From Bacteroidia bacterium (GTDB taxonomy: Bacteria; Bacteroidota; Bacteroidia; Bacteroidales; VadinHA17), in the NCBI GenBank assembly GCA_026391515.1, contig JAPLEC010000449.1, positions 1 to 18,036 of the forward strand: DNA of 18,036 nt. Direction: 5' to 3'. Numbering within the stretch: the first letter of the stretch is position 1; each line of letters starts with the position of its first letter. The position numbers and the translations under genes were made by a program. The notes under the pieces are model-generated. The model saw nothing but the letters and a program-made list of their open reading frames with translations. It searched no databases and was not told the origin of the DNA. Shown here in pieces: positions 6,080 to 14,306 of the stretch.

Positions 6080-7154
6080 ATTATTTCTCACCATTCTGAT
6101 ATCCCTGTTTTTTTCTGAACTTATTTCCGGACAGTCATTTAATGAAAAAAGAGTTATTCACAAGTCTTTTCCGGCAAATAAAGAAAAGACCCTTGAAGTA
6201 AACAACAAATACGGGACTATTCATATCACACCCTGGGAAAAAGATTCGGTATCAATCAGGGCTGAAATCGAGGCTTTTGCCTCTGACCTTGACAGGTTGC
6301 ATAATATGTTCCACGGAATAGAAGTCAATATTTCGGAAACTAGTTTTATGGTCAGGGCAGAAACTGAGTTTACTCAAAATATCTATATTCTTTTCGAGGA
6401 ATTCAAAGGCATCACAAAGAATATGATACCTTATAATTCAAAAATCCAGATTAATTATTATATAGATGCACCGGAATATCTGGATATGAGAATAACGAAC
6501 AAATATGGCGACGTCTATATGGAAAATAATTCCGGAACATTTACCCTGAATCTTTCAAACGGGTCTTTCAAAGCAAATTCACTGAATGAAACAGGTGGAA
6601 TAGATCTTACCTTTTGCGATGCGACTATTAATAAAATGAATGGCGGGTTTTTTAATACTTCATTTTCAGAGGTGGTAATAGGTGAATCAAAGGACCTCTC
6701 AATAACCTCAATTTCTTCCCGTTTCGATCTGAAGAAAACAGGAAAGCTTGATACCAGATCAAAAAGAGACAAGTTTTTTATTGGAACAATCACCTCATTA
6801 AAAGGCAACTCATATTTTACTGATTTCAGGATTGATGAGCTTGATAAGGAGATTAACATGGTTACAAAATATGGAAGCCTGAGGGTTGGTCTTCTTACTC
6901 CGGATATTGAACTTGTAACAATAAATACAGGTTACTCAGATATTGATCTTACTTTCGATCCTTCGGCATCATATAATCTGGATATCAGGCATTTAAATAC
7001 CTTCCTCGTATTGCCTGAGAAGAATTCAAAGCTTGAAAAGAAGATTCTCAATGAGGAAGAAAAAGAATATATGACCTACGGTACTGTCGGTAAAAATCCA
7101 GGTGATGTTAGAGTAAAGATCGATGCTACCAGGGGCAATATTTATTTAAAATAA
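6069..7154 (+). CDS. Exported DUF4097-like beta-repeat protein
   Basis: The preferred start is the ATG at 6069 (361 aa): it leaves a clean signal peptide, MNYKLFLTILISLFFSELISG. The in-frame ATG at 6039 would add ten basic residues inside the upstream gene. The mature part has repeated short beta motifs ending in a K/xYGxI/V pattern: NNKYGTIHITPW, TNKYGDVYMEN, VTKYGSLRVGL, NTGYSDIDLTF and ATRGNIYLK at the end. This is the spacing of the DUF4097/putative adhesin (GIN-type) beta-solenoid family, common in Bacteroidota next to ECF sigma/anti-sigma pairs. No lipobox is seen, so it is probably periplasmic or surface-associated. It overlaps the anti-sigma gene by 11 bases, so the three form one operon. 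Function unknown. Confidence 0.7.
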   Translation: MNYKLFLTILISLFFSELISGQSFNEKRVIHKSFPANKEKTLEVNNKYGTIHITPWEKDSVSIRAEIEAFASDLDRLHNMFHGIEVNISETSFMVRAETEFTQNIYILFEEFKGITKNMIPYNSKIQINYYIDAPEYLDMRITNKYGDVYMENNSGTFTLNLSNGSFKANSLNETGGIDLTFCDATINKMNGGFFNTSFSEVVIGESKDLSITSISSRFDLKKTGKLDTRSKRDKFFIGTITSLKGNSYFTDFRIDELDKEINMVTKYGSLRVGLLTPDIELVTINTGYSDIDLTFDPSASYNLDIRHLNTFLVLPEKNSKLEKKILNEEEKEYMTYGTVGKNPGDVRVKIDATRGNIYLK

Positions 7155-7289
7155 TTGTCAGGGAACCTTACCATAATTGTGGCATTATTATTGAGATTAT
7201 CAGATTTTTATAATAATTATTCAAAATCAAGAATACTTTAAATATCACAGAAACGTTAATTAATATCATCACAGCTAAATTGAAAAGAA

Positions 7290-7934
7290 ATGAAAAAAAT
7301 AGTCATAATTTCCGCTTTATTGATTCTAGTCACCGCATCCCAGGCACAGGATACGATATTTCAATATTACAAGGGTAAAGAGATTAAGACCCTTCTTGGA
7401 TCCGGTAAACCCGGAGGGAGATACAGCTCAATTTCATTAGGCTACTCAATTATAAATGATAAACAGGCTCTTGTTTTCGGTCATAAGATTTCATGGCTGG
7501 TTGGCCACTCTATGGGAATCGGGATGGGGATAAACGGATTTATTAATGAAAACCATCACGTGGAAGAAATTGACAAGAATGGATTTCTGCTTGGTGGTTA
7601 TGGAGGCTTCTGCATTGAGCCAGTTGTTCTTCCAAGCTTCCCGGTACATATATCTTTCCCGACATTGTTTGGGGTTGGTGGTGTAGCATTACGCACTGAT
7701 GAAAAAGACAGAGAGATCGGAGACCCGATCTTTGAGGATTCCGAAGCATTTCTTATTCTTGAGCCGGGAGCAGATATCGACCTTAACCTTACAAAATCTT
7801 TTCGCCTTGGTGTCGGAGTTTCATACCGATTCACTTCACCTTTTGAATTAAGCTCTTCTGAAGATTATAGAATTGATGTGAAGCAGCTGAGAACTCTCAC
7901 TTTTAAATTAACATTGAAGTTTGGGAGGTTCTGA
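7290..7934 (+). CDS. Predicted outer-membrane beta-barrel protein, unknown function
   Basis: 214 aa. MKKIVIISALLILVTASQAQ is a signal peptide. The rest alternates hydrophobic and glycine/aromatic strands (SSISLGYSIIND, GHSMGIGMGINGFI, GFLLGGYGGFCIEPVV, FRLGVGVSYRF) and ends LRTLTFKLTLKFGRF, with the terminal phenylalanine typical of barrel proteins inserted by BamA. This looks like a small outer-membrane barrel of roughly eight strands. I do not recognise the family. It lies 135 bases after the DUF4097-like gene, in the same direction, so it may belong to the same envelope module but may also have its own promoter. It converges with dsbD, whose stop is only 7 bases away. Confidence 0.65.
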   Translation: MKKIVIISALLILVTASQAQDTIFQYYKGKEIKTLLGSGKPGGRYSSISLGYSIINDKQALVFGHKISWLVGHSMGIGMGINGFINENHHVEEIDKNGFLLGGYGGFCIEPVVLPSFPVHISFPTLFGVGGVALRTDEKDREIGDPIFEDSEAFLILEPGADIDLNLTKSFRLGVGVSYRFTSPFELSSSEDYRIDVKQLRTLTFKLTLKFGRF

Positions 7935-7941
7935 AAAATAA

Positions 7942-9927
7942 CTATTGATTTTTAAAACTAGCAAACCCTTCATCCAACCACTTTTTATACTCCTCGATAT
8001 TTAAATTGGTTGGCATCGGTTTGTTCAGAGAATTACCATTGTAATCGGCAATAACATAAAGAGGAAGGGCATTGGTATTATATCTGGATATTTCAATGTC
8101 TTCATTTTGTTTTCCAATGGTTTTTTTCTGCTTCCTGTCAAGAGTAGAAATAAACCATTCATTTTCAGGAAGTTGTGTTCTGTCGTCAACATATAATGAG
8201 ATAATCACAAAATTCTCTCTGAGTCTTTTCAGTATTTCAGGATCAGACCAGACTTTTGCATCCATCAGCTTACAGTTGGCACAGGCGTGCCCTTTAAAAT
8301 CAAGAAGTGCAGGTTTCCCCTGCTCTTTTGCACAGGCAAGTCCCTGTTTGAAATCGTAATACCCTTTTAATCCGAATGGCATTTCAAATTTATCATCATA
8401 CTTTGGTTCAGCACATAGCTGGCTTACATTAACAACCTGAACCGATGAAGTGGAATTATTATTGTTCTCAGTGAATGCCTGCTTTTTATAGAACCACGAT
8501 GTTTCCTGCGCTGGTAAAAAAACTGAGAGTCCTTTTAGAGGAGCACCAAAAAGCCCGGGTATAAGGTAAACAACAAAAGTGAACACAATGACTATTAAGA
8601 AAAATCTGAAAGTGCCTATATGTGACAGATCGCTGTCGTGTGCAAATTTTATTTTCCCCATCAGGTAAAATCCCAGTAATGAGAAAAGTACAATCCATAT
8701 TGCAAGGAAAAGGTCTCTCGACAGGAGATTTAATGAATAAACACTGTCGATAGTCATAAGGAACTTAATGCTGAATGCAAGCATAATAAATCCGAGAACA
8801 ATTTTTATAGAATTGAGCCATCCGCCTGAATGAGGCATTTTGTTTAAAATTGAAGGGAAAAGTGCCAGGATTGTAAAAGGGAGTGCAAATGCCAGACCAA
8901 ATCCAAACATTCCGACTGCGGGTCTCAGGACATCTCCTCTGGCAGCTTCAACAAGCAGGGCACCAACAATCGGGCCTGTACATGAAAATGATATAATCAC
9001 TGTGGTCAGACCCATGAAAAATGCGGCAAAAGCTCCTCCTTTATCGACTTTTGAATCGGTGGAGGTGACCCATTTATTTGGAAGCATAATTTCAAAAGCA
9101 CCAAAGAATGAAATTGCAAAAATCAAGAATAAAGCAAAGAATATTAAATTAGGTAACCAATGGGTACTGAGTGTATTGGCGAATCCTGCTCCGGCGCTTG
9201 TAAGAGAAACAATAATGCCCAGCAAAGAATATATCAGAATGATAGAAATTCCAAAGATGATCGCTTTTATGATGGATTTGCTTCTGTTTTCTGATCCCTG
9301 TGAAAAGAAGGCTACGGTCATTGGTATCATCGGGAAGACACAAGGTGTGAGAATACCTGCAAAACCTGCGATCATGGAAAGCAGAAAGAATACAAATAAT
9401 CCTTTTTGAGGGGTTTTGCCGATTGATACGGATCCCGGCTCACTCTGTGCTGTAATTGTCTGTTCTTTAGTATTATCCTGAATCTTTATTTCAAATTCCA
9501 CATCTTTAGGAGGTGAGCAGGTAGCATTGTTACATGACATAAAATTCACTAAACCTGTAACCGAAAATGAAGGAGATTTTCCAATTATTTTTTGTCTGAA
9601 CTCAGCTTTTCCGCTGAAGGACTTTATCTTGAATCCGAAAGCTTCATCTAATTTCTCTTCCGGGGTTGTTACTTCAAAAGGGGTTCCCTCCAGGGAATAT
9701 GCAGAAACCGTATCGAAAGCAAAAGAGGTCGGAATAGGTCCTCCTTTCGGGATATCCATTGCATATATATGAGAGCCTTCTTCAATGGTGGCTGTAAAAA
9801 CCAGGTCGTACAGATTATCTCCTTTTTTCTCATAGGTAAAATTCCATGATACCGGATCATATATCTGAGCCTGCATTGAGAGCGCAATAAGGTTGAAGAT
9901 CAGGATGAATAAAGTTTTCTTCTTCAT
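7942..9927 (-). CDS. dsbD: Thiol:disulfide interchange protein DsbD
   Basis: 661 aa with the three DsbD domains. A signal peptide (1-21) precedes a periplasmic N-domain with the cysteine pair C132/C137 (SCNNATCSPP). A membrane domain of about eight helices (roughly 177-460) carries C196 in TPCVFP and C316 in SCTGPI. The C-terminal thioredoxin-like domain holds CANC at 549-552. All six cysteines needed to pass reducing power from cytoplasmic thioredoxin across the inner membrane are present. Likely acceptors are periplasmic thiol proteins and cytochrome c maturation. Length is somewhat above E. coli DsbD (565) because of the longer linkers, as in other Bacteroidota. It ends 7 bases from the convergent barrel gene and has its own promoter upstream. 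Confidence 0.93.
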   Translation of the reverse strand: MKKKTLFILIFNLIALSMQAQIYDPVSWNFTYEKKGDNLYDLVFTATIEEGSHIYAMDIPKGGPIPTSFAFDTVSAYSLEGTPFEVTTPEEKLDEAFGFKIKSFSGKAEFRQKIIGKSPSFSVTGLVNFMSCNNATCSPPKDVEFEIKIQDNTKEQTITAQSEPGSVSIGKTPQKGLFVFFLLSMIAGFAGILTPCVFPMIPMTVAFFSQGSENRSKSIIKAIIFGISIILIYSLLGIIVSLTSAGAGFANTLSTHWLPNLIFFALFLIFAISFFGAFEIMLPNKWVTSTDSKVDKGGAFAAFFMGLTTVIISFSCTGPIVGALLVEAARGDVLRPAVGMFGFGLAFALPFTILALFPSILNKMPHSGGWLNSIKIVLGFIMLAFSIKFLMTIDSVYSLNLLSRDLFLAIWIVLFSLLGFYLMGKIKFAHDSDLSHIGTFRFFLIVIVFTFVVYLIPGLFGAPLKGLSVFLPAQETSWFYKKQAFTENNNNSTSSVQVVNVSQLCAEPKYDDKFEMPFGLKGYYDFKQGLACAKEQGKPALLDFKGHACANCKLMDAKVWSDPEILKRLRENFVIISLYVDDRTQLPENEWFISTLDRKQKKTIGKQNEDIEISRYNTNALPLYVIADYNGNSLNKPMPTNLNIEEYKKWLDEGFASFKNQ

Positions 9928-9947
9928 AAAATCAGTATTTCACGTCA

Positions 9948-9977
9948 CAAAAGTAATAAAAGTTATAAAAATTTCAG
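9948..9977 (-). promoter_or_regulatory. Promoter of dsbD
   Basis: On the minus strand TACTTTTG (9948-9955) matches the Bacteroidota -7 consensus TAnnTTTG exactly. CTG (9975-9977) stands 19 bases upstream, one mismatch from TTG. It lies 20 bases before the ATG. Confidence 0.5.
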
Positions 9978-10002
9978 AGGGGGCACCAGTAAAGGAAAAC
10001 CA

Positions 10003-11562
10003 CTATGCTAAATCGATCTCATTATCGTACCTGTCGTAGAAATGGTACTCGAGCATGTGGTATGATGTAACTGCCTGAACTTTAAGTATTATCTTATATT
10101 TAAAATCCCATTTACGGCAGACAGGAAAAAATCCTTTTTTAAGGTAAGATGCGACGAATGGATGAACATTGAGAATCAGTTTTCTGGTTTTTATTTTATC
10201 GACAATAAAAGCAAGGCTTCTTTCCAGTTCGTCAGTAAACAGAATTGTTGGTCTGGTTTCGCCTGTACCTTTGCAGACAGGACATTTTTCATCTGTGATG
10301 ATATTCATTTCAGGTCTGACTCTCTGCCTTGTAATTTGCATCAGCCCGAATTTTGTAAGAGGGAGGATGTTGTGTTTTGTCCTGTCGTTTGCCATCAGCT
10401 CTTTCATTTTATCGTACAGGATCTGTTTATTTTCAGAAGATTGCATATCGATAAAATCGATTACAATTATTCCACCCATATCTCTTAACCGGATCTGCCG
10501 GGCGACTTCATTAGCAGCTTCCACATTGACTTCCAGTGCATTTGAATCCTGGTCGTTTCCTTTCCTGGCCCGGTTGCCGCTGTTAACATCGATTACATGA
10601 AGGGCTTCTGTATGGTCAATTATCAGGTAAGCCCCATGCTTGAATGAAACTGTTTTTCCGAAGAGGGCTTTAATCTGCTTGTTTACACCAAAATGGTCAA
10701 AGATTGGAATAGTTCCCTTATAAACCTTGACTATTTTAGATTTTTCAGGAGCTATTTCCTTGATATACTTGCGGATATCGTCAGCCAGTGAAGGGTCATT
10801 AATATGAATGCTGTTAAAGGTTACGTTCAGCATATCACGCAGGATTGTTGTCGTCCTGTTTAATTCTCCGATAAATAGTTTTGGCGATTTAATCTCTTTC
10901 TTTACTGAAGAAAATGCAGATTCCCATTTTCTCACAAGGTCTCTGAGTTCAGCATCGAGGGTTGTAACCTTTTTACCTTCTGCAGCAGTTCTTACAATTA
11001 TCCCGTAATTCCGGGGTTTTATGCTCTGCAGAATTGTTTTAAGCCGGTTTTTTTCCTCAATATTTTCAATTTTTGATGAAACTGAAACTTTATCAGAATG
11101 AGGAATCAGTACAAGGTTCCTACCTGCTAGTGATATTTCTGATGAGAGTCTGGGGCCTTTTGTCGAAATAGGTTCTTTTGTGATCTGAACGATAACAGTC
11201 TGTCCCTGAGTAAGAACATCGGTTATTTTGCCATCCTTGTTAATATCGGGTTCGGGCTTGAATTTATGAACAGGAGCAACTCTCCCCTGTTTCTGAAGTG
11301 CAGTGGAATAATATTTATGTTGGGTCCGGAATTGAGCACCAAGGTCGAGGTAATGCAGGAATGCATCACGTTCATAGCCAACATTAATAAATGCAGCATT
11401 CAGCCCGGGCATAATCTTTTTTACTTTTCCAAGATAAATATCCCCTACTGAAAACCTGATATTACGTTTTTCCTTGTTTAGCTCAATTAACTGATTGTCT
11501 TCCAACAATGCCAAAGAAACCTCGGAATCACCTGCATCAATGATCAGATCCTTATTTGCCAC
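10003..11562 (-). CDS. rng: Ribonuclease E/G family endoribonuclease
   Basis: 519 aa, the length of RNase G, without the long C-terminal scaffold of RNase E. An S1-like RNA-binding domain is embedded near the N-terminus (about 36-130, starting FSVGDIYLGKVKKIMPGLNAAFI). The catalytic metal-binding aspartates lie in VIDVNSG (D325) and VIDFIDM (D369/D372). The zinc-link cysteines are C427 and C430 in KCPVCKGTG. The enzyme processes rRNA precursors and degrades mRNA from 5'-monophosphate ends. The start codon is GTG: an in-frame TAG stands two codons upstream (11566-11568), and the protein aligns from MANKDLIIDAG. It lies downstream of the HU and 36-aa genes, with a hairpin in between. Confidence 0.93.
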   Translation of the reverse strand: MANKDLIIDAGDSEVSLALLEDNQLIELNKEKRNIRFSVGDIYLGKVKKIMPGLNAAFINVGYERDAFLHYLDLGAQFRTQHKYYSTALQKQGRVAPVHKFKPEPDINKDGKITDVLTQGQTVIVQITKEPISTKGPRLSSEISLAGRNLVLIPHSDKVSVSSKIENIEEKNRLKTILQSIKPRNYGIIVRTAAEGKKVTTLDAELRDLVRKWESAFSSVKKEIKSPKLFIGELNRTTTILRDMLNVTFNSIHINDPSLADDIRKYIKEIAPEKSKIVKVYKGTIPIFDHFGVNKQIKALFGKTVSFKHGAYLIIDHTEALHVIDVNSGNRARKGNDQDSNALEVNVEAANEVARQIRLRDMGGIIVIDFIDMQSSENKQILYDKMKELMANDRTKHNILPLTKFGLMQITRQRVRPEMNIITDEKCPVCKGTGETRPTILFTDELERSLAFIVDKIKTRKLILNVHPFVASYLKKGFFPVCRKWDFKYKIILKVQAVTSYHMLEYHFYDRYDNEIDLA

Positions 11563-11617
11563 TTCCTATATTAATCAGAATTAATATATTATCAACTATC
11601 CGACAGCTATATACAAC

Positions 11618-11647
11618 AAACCTAAAGATCATCGGACCTTTAGGTTT
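11618..11647 (-). terminator. Hairpin between the 36-aa gene and rng
   Basis: AAACCTAAAG (11618-11627) and CTTTAGGTTT (11638-11647) are perfect 10-base inverted repeats around a 10-base loop, starting about 11 bases after the stop of the 36-aa gene. The hairpin is A/T-rich. On the minus strand only a short T run follows, so it could be a weak terminator or an RNA-processing/attenuation site controlling rng. Confidence 0.5.
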
Positions 11648-11657
11648 ATTTATTCAG

Positions 11658-11768
11658 TTAAGACCACCCAATGATCTGCTTCTTCTTCTTATGTCTGTTC
11701 TTCCTCAAACGTTTCTTACGTTTGTGGGTGGCCATCTTATGTCTTTTTCTTTTTTTACCGCTTGGCAT
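11658..11768 (-). CDS. 36-aa basic AURKAIP1/COX24-domain (mS38-like) protein
   Basis: A very short frame on the minus strand, starting with MPSGKKRKRHKMATHKRKKR and ending IIGWS. About half of its residues are lysine, arginine or histidine. I recognise this as the small protein annotated throughout Bacteroidota as an AURKAIP1/COX24-domain protein. That family is related to mitochondrial small-subunit protein mS38 and is expected to bind rRNA. It begins 6 bases after the HU stop, so it is cotranscribed with HU, and it precedes rng. Automatic gene finders easily miss it because of length. Confidence 0.82.
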   Translation of the reverse strand: MPSGKKRKRHKMATHKRKKRLRKNRHKKKKQIIGWS

Positions 11769-11774
11769 AAAGGA

Positions 11775-12062
11775 CTACTTCTTAACGTGTGATTTAACTT
11801 TGGTGATAAATGATTTTGCCGGTTTAAAAGCTGGAATGTTATGTGCAGGAATAATAATTGTAGTATTCTTTGAAATATTCCGTGCAGTTTTCTTTGCTCT
11901 TTTCTTTACAATGAAGCTTCCGAAACCTCTGAGATAAACGTTATTACCAGTTACCATCGAATGCTTTATAGTTTCCATTAAGGCTTCTACAGTTTTCTGT
12001 ACTGTTACCTTTTCAATACCAGTGTTCTTGGCAATTTCATTAACAATGTCTGCTTTAGTCAT
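11775..12062 (-). CDS. HU/IHF-family DNA-binding protein
   Basis: 95 aa, close to the usual 90 for HU. The sequence begins MTKADIVNEIAKNTGIEKVTVQKTVEALMETI (helical body). NVYLRGFGSF (42-51) is the conserved G-F-G-x-F turn. A flexible arm, about 53-76, follows with AHNIPAFKPA in place of the common GRNPxTG(E)-xxxIPA segment, retaining the IPA tip-base motif; the C-terminal helix is basic (KSHVKK). It bends and compacts DNA as a dimer. A strong -7 element lies about 58 bases upstream. It heads a probable operon with the mS38-like gene and perhaps rng. Confidence 0.92.
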   Translation of the reverse strand: MTKADIVNEIAKNTGIEKVTVQKTVEALMETIKHSMVTGNNVYLRGFGSFIVKKRAKKTARNISKNTTIIIPAHNIPAFKPAKSFITKVKSHVKK

Positions 12063-12119
12063 TTTACTTGAAGTTTAAAATTCAACAAATTATTTTGAGT
12101 ATTCGTTTTTTCAACCCTG

Positions 12120-12127
12120 CAAATATA
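12120..12127 (-). promoter_or_regulatory. -7 promoter element of the HU operon
   Basis: On the minus strand TATATTTGC matches the Bacteroidota TAnnTTTG(c) box exactly, 57 bases before the HU start. No good TTG is found at the -33 position; the upstream stretch is very A+T-rich. Confidence 0.5.
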
Positions 12128-12330
12128 AAAATATTATTTGTTTAAATTGAAACACTAATATAATAATTTTTTTTAAAAATATTTTATTATTGCCTTAAAT
12201 ACAGTGAAATAGCAAATTTCTCCAGTAGTTGTCACCTGAAAGAAACTGACTGGAAGTATCGGCTGCTAGCTGGTTAGCGAAATTATAAAACACTGATAAT
12301 GTGGATCTTTACCAATAAATCCTGCAATGA

Positions 12331-12361
12331 TTGTTTAAAGCGGTTTTTTTCTTAACTTTAC
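12331..12361 (+). promoter_or_regulatory. Promoter of ssb
   Basis: TTG (12331-12333), exactly 19 bases, then TAACTTTAC (12353-12361). This fits the Bacteroidota -33/-7 promoter with one mismatch (A for G in the -7 box). The ATG of ssb follows 37 bases later. Confidence 0.55.
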
Positions 12362-12398
12362 AGTCCTGTGTTGCATTAATTACTAATTATATAACTAT

Positions 12399-12938
12399 AT
12401 GTCTATCAATAAAGTTATACTTGTCGGGAATGTCGGGAAAGACCCTGTTATCAGATATTTTGACAAAGGTGTTGTTAAAGCAACCTTTCCTCTTGCTACC
12501 AGCGAAACTTATACTAACCAGCAGGGAGAAACAATAACTTCAACAGAATGGCATAATATTGTTTTATGGCGGGCACTGGCAGAGGTTGCTGAAAAAACAA
12601 TCAAAAAGGGTTCTCAGGTCTATATTGTCGGTAAAATTAAAACCAGGTCGTACGTCGATAAGGATGGAAATAACAAGTATATCACTGAGATACTGGCTGA
12701 TACTTTAATGGTGCTTGAGAAAAAACAGGGACAGAGCAGCTATTCCGTCCAGTCTGACAGTAACAAGAATGATCTTCAGGCTAAAGGGAGTGCATCCGAA
12801 ATCAATGAACCTAGTCCATCTTACCAGGCATCTGCTGAAAACTCTAAAGCCGGTAAAGGTAATATAAGCTCTGAGGAATCCGGACCTCTAAATAACGGAT
12901 CCTTTTCTGGACAGAATGAGGATGATCTGCCCTTCTAG
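12399..12938 (+). CDS. ssb: Single-stranded DNA-binding protein
   Basis: 179 aa. Residues 1-107 are the OB fold: MSINKVILVGNVGKDPVIRY, TEWHNIVLWRALAEVAEKTIKKGSQVYIVGKI and TRSYVDKDGNNKYITEILA. A Ser/Asn/Gly-rich disordered linker follows, and the protein ends in EDDLPF, the acidic tip that recruits replication and repair partners. This is the replicative SSB type by length and tail. It is followed 24 bases later by gldE, the conserved ssb-gldE-gldD neighbourhood of many Bacteroidota. A consensus-like promoter lies upstream. Confidence 0.95.
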   Translation: MSINKVILVGNVGKDPVIRYFDKGVVKATFPLATSETYTNQQGETITSTEWHNIVLWRALAEVAEKTIKKGSQVYIVGKIKTRSYVDKDGNNKYITEILADTLMVLEKKQGQSSYSVQSDSNKNDLQAKGSASEINEPSPSYQASAENSKAGKGNISSEESGPLNNGSFSGQNEDDLPF

Positions 12939-12962
12939 GTTGTCTTATTAAAAGCAATTCAG

Positions 12963-14306
12963 TTGGAACCGGGGTATGCAATTTCATATTTTGTGCTTCT
13001 TTCAGGGGTCATTGTCAAAAGTCCTGATCTTAAGGTAATTATCGGATTAATAATTCTCGTTGCTCTCCTTTTCGGATCAGCACTTATGTCTGCATCAGAG
13101 GTAGCCTATTTTTCTTTCAGACCCGAGGATATTGAAAACTTCAAAATTAACAGAAGTAAAAAATCCCGGACGGTCCTGAAGCTATATAACAAACCCGAAA
13201 AGCTTCTCAGCACCATTCTTGTCGCAAACAATACAATTAATATAGCATTTGTATTATTGTCTGCTTTTGTAGGTCCAAAATTATTCAAAATCAGCCCTGA
13301 AAATGTAATTGGATATATATGGGAAGCTGCAGTTATTACCGTCCTCCTTCTCTTCTTTGGCGAAATAATGCCAAAGGTTTATGCATCGAAGAATAATGTT
13401 TCTATGGCAATCTTCATGGCATTCCCGCTTGTATTTCTTGAAAAAATCTTCAGTCCTGTAACATCGCTGCTGATTCTCTCTTCCAATTTTGTGAAGAAAA
13501 GAACAGGCACTCACAGGTCAAATATAAGCATGGACGATCTTTCCGATGCACTTGAGCTTGCTTCGGATGAGCTAGATGAAGATGAAAAAATTCTCAAGGG
13601 TATCGTGAACTTCGGCAATATTAACGTAAGCGCAATAATGTGTCCGAGAATTGATGTGACAGCTGTTGATATAAATTCAGGATTCAGCCAGATAATACCT
13701 GTCATTATTAGTTCAGGATTTTCAAGAATACCTGTTTATTCAGAATCATTTGATAATGTCAAAGGGATTTTATATGCCAAGGACGTTCTTCCTTATATGA
13801 ACAATCCTGACAGTTTCAAATGGCAATCACTTCTAAGACAGCCATATTTTGTTCCGGAAACAAAAAAAATCAACGACCTTCTGAAAGAATTCCAGATTAA
13901 GAAGAACCACATGGCTATTGTCATTGATGAGTACGGCGGAACATCAGGAATTATAACTCTTGAAGATATTCTGGAAGAGATTGTCGGTGAAATAACCGAC
14001 GAAAGCGATGAAGATGAAGTACTTTACAGAAAAGTGGACGATAAAACATACATTTTCGAGGGCAAAATCTTATTAAATGATTTTAATAAAATCCTTGGAA
14101 ATGAAGAAGATCCATTTGCTTTTGTGAGAGGAGAATCGGAGACTCTTGCCGGCCTGATTCTTGAGCTTACAGGCGAGATACCTAAAAAAGATCAAACCCT
14201 GAGATACGGAAATTATACATTCATGGTTGAATCAGCTGACAGGAGAAGAATTAAGGAGGTTCGTGTCGAAATAAATGAAAAAAATGTTAATCCTGAAAAA
14301 GAATAG
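12963..14306 (+). CDS. gldE: Gliding motility-associated protein GldE (CNNM/CBS membrane protein)
   Basis: 447 aa from a TTG start. No in-frame ATG occurs before residue 42, which already lies inside the first membrane domain (LFGSALMSASEVAYFS), so the TTG is needed. Domains: DUF21/CNNM membrane region (about 25-180), paired CBS domains (about 210-345; SRIPVYSESFDNVKGILYAKD and NHMAIVIDEYGGTSGIITLEDILEEIVGEI) and a CorC/HlyC transporter-associated domain (about 355-438). The family otherwise includes Mg2+/Co2+ efflux proteins such as CorC/MpfA. GldE is the member encoded next to gldD, and in Flavobacterium overexpressed GldE can partly bypass some gldD defects. Position between ssb and gldD supports the name. 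It overlaps gldD by 32 bases. Confidence 0.9.
   Translation: MEPGYAISYFVLLSGVIVKSPDLKVIIGLIILVALLFGSALMSASEVAYFSFRPEDIENFKINRSKKSRTVLKLYNKPEKLLSTILVANNTINIAFVLLSAFVGPKLFKISPENVIGYIWEAAVITVLLLFFGEIMPKVYASKNNVSMAIFMAFPLVFLEKIFSPVTSLLILSSNFVKKRTGTHRSNISMDDLSDALELASDELDEDEKILKGIVNFGNINVSAIMCPRIDVTAVDINSGFSQIIPVIISSGFSRIPVYSESFDNVKGILYAKDVLPYMNNPDSFKWQSLLRQPYFVPETKKINDLLKEFQIKKNHMAIVIDEYGGTSGIITLEDILEEIVGEITDESDEDEVLYRKVDDKTYIFEGKILLNDFNKILGNEEDPFAFVRGESETLAGLILELTGEIPKKDQTLRYGNYTFMVESADRRRIKEVRVEINEKNVNPEKE

Larger units (their letters stand above)
12063..12398. other. Divergent intergenic region between HU and ssb
   Basis: 336 bases without a gene. It carries a promoter for HU on the minus strand (12120-12127) and one for ssb on the plus strand (12331-12361). 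The middle, about 12190-12300, is less A+T-rich; I see no tRNA, riboswitch or clear repeat in it. Confidence 0.65.

Noticed and set aside
8840..9409. Plus-strand 189-aa frame
   Set aside because: It is the complement of the dsbD membrane domain, where the opposite strand stays open by composition; it has no start context or family features.
10162..10600. Overlapping plus-strand frames of 108 and 143 aa
   Set aside because: They are antisense to the catalytic part of rng, which is unambiguous.
11671..11937. Plus-strand 88-aa hydrophobic frame
   Set aside because: It is the complement of the 36-aa basic gene and HU; its phenylalanine/leucine richness merely mirrors lysine-rich codons.
12190..12300. 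Possible small RNA or riboswitch between HU and ssb
   Set aside because: Composition is slightly less A+T-rich, but no convincing stem set, terminator or known riboswitch core could be found by eye.
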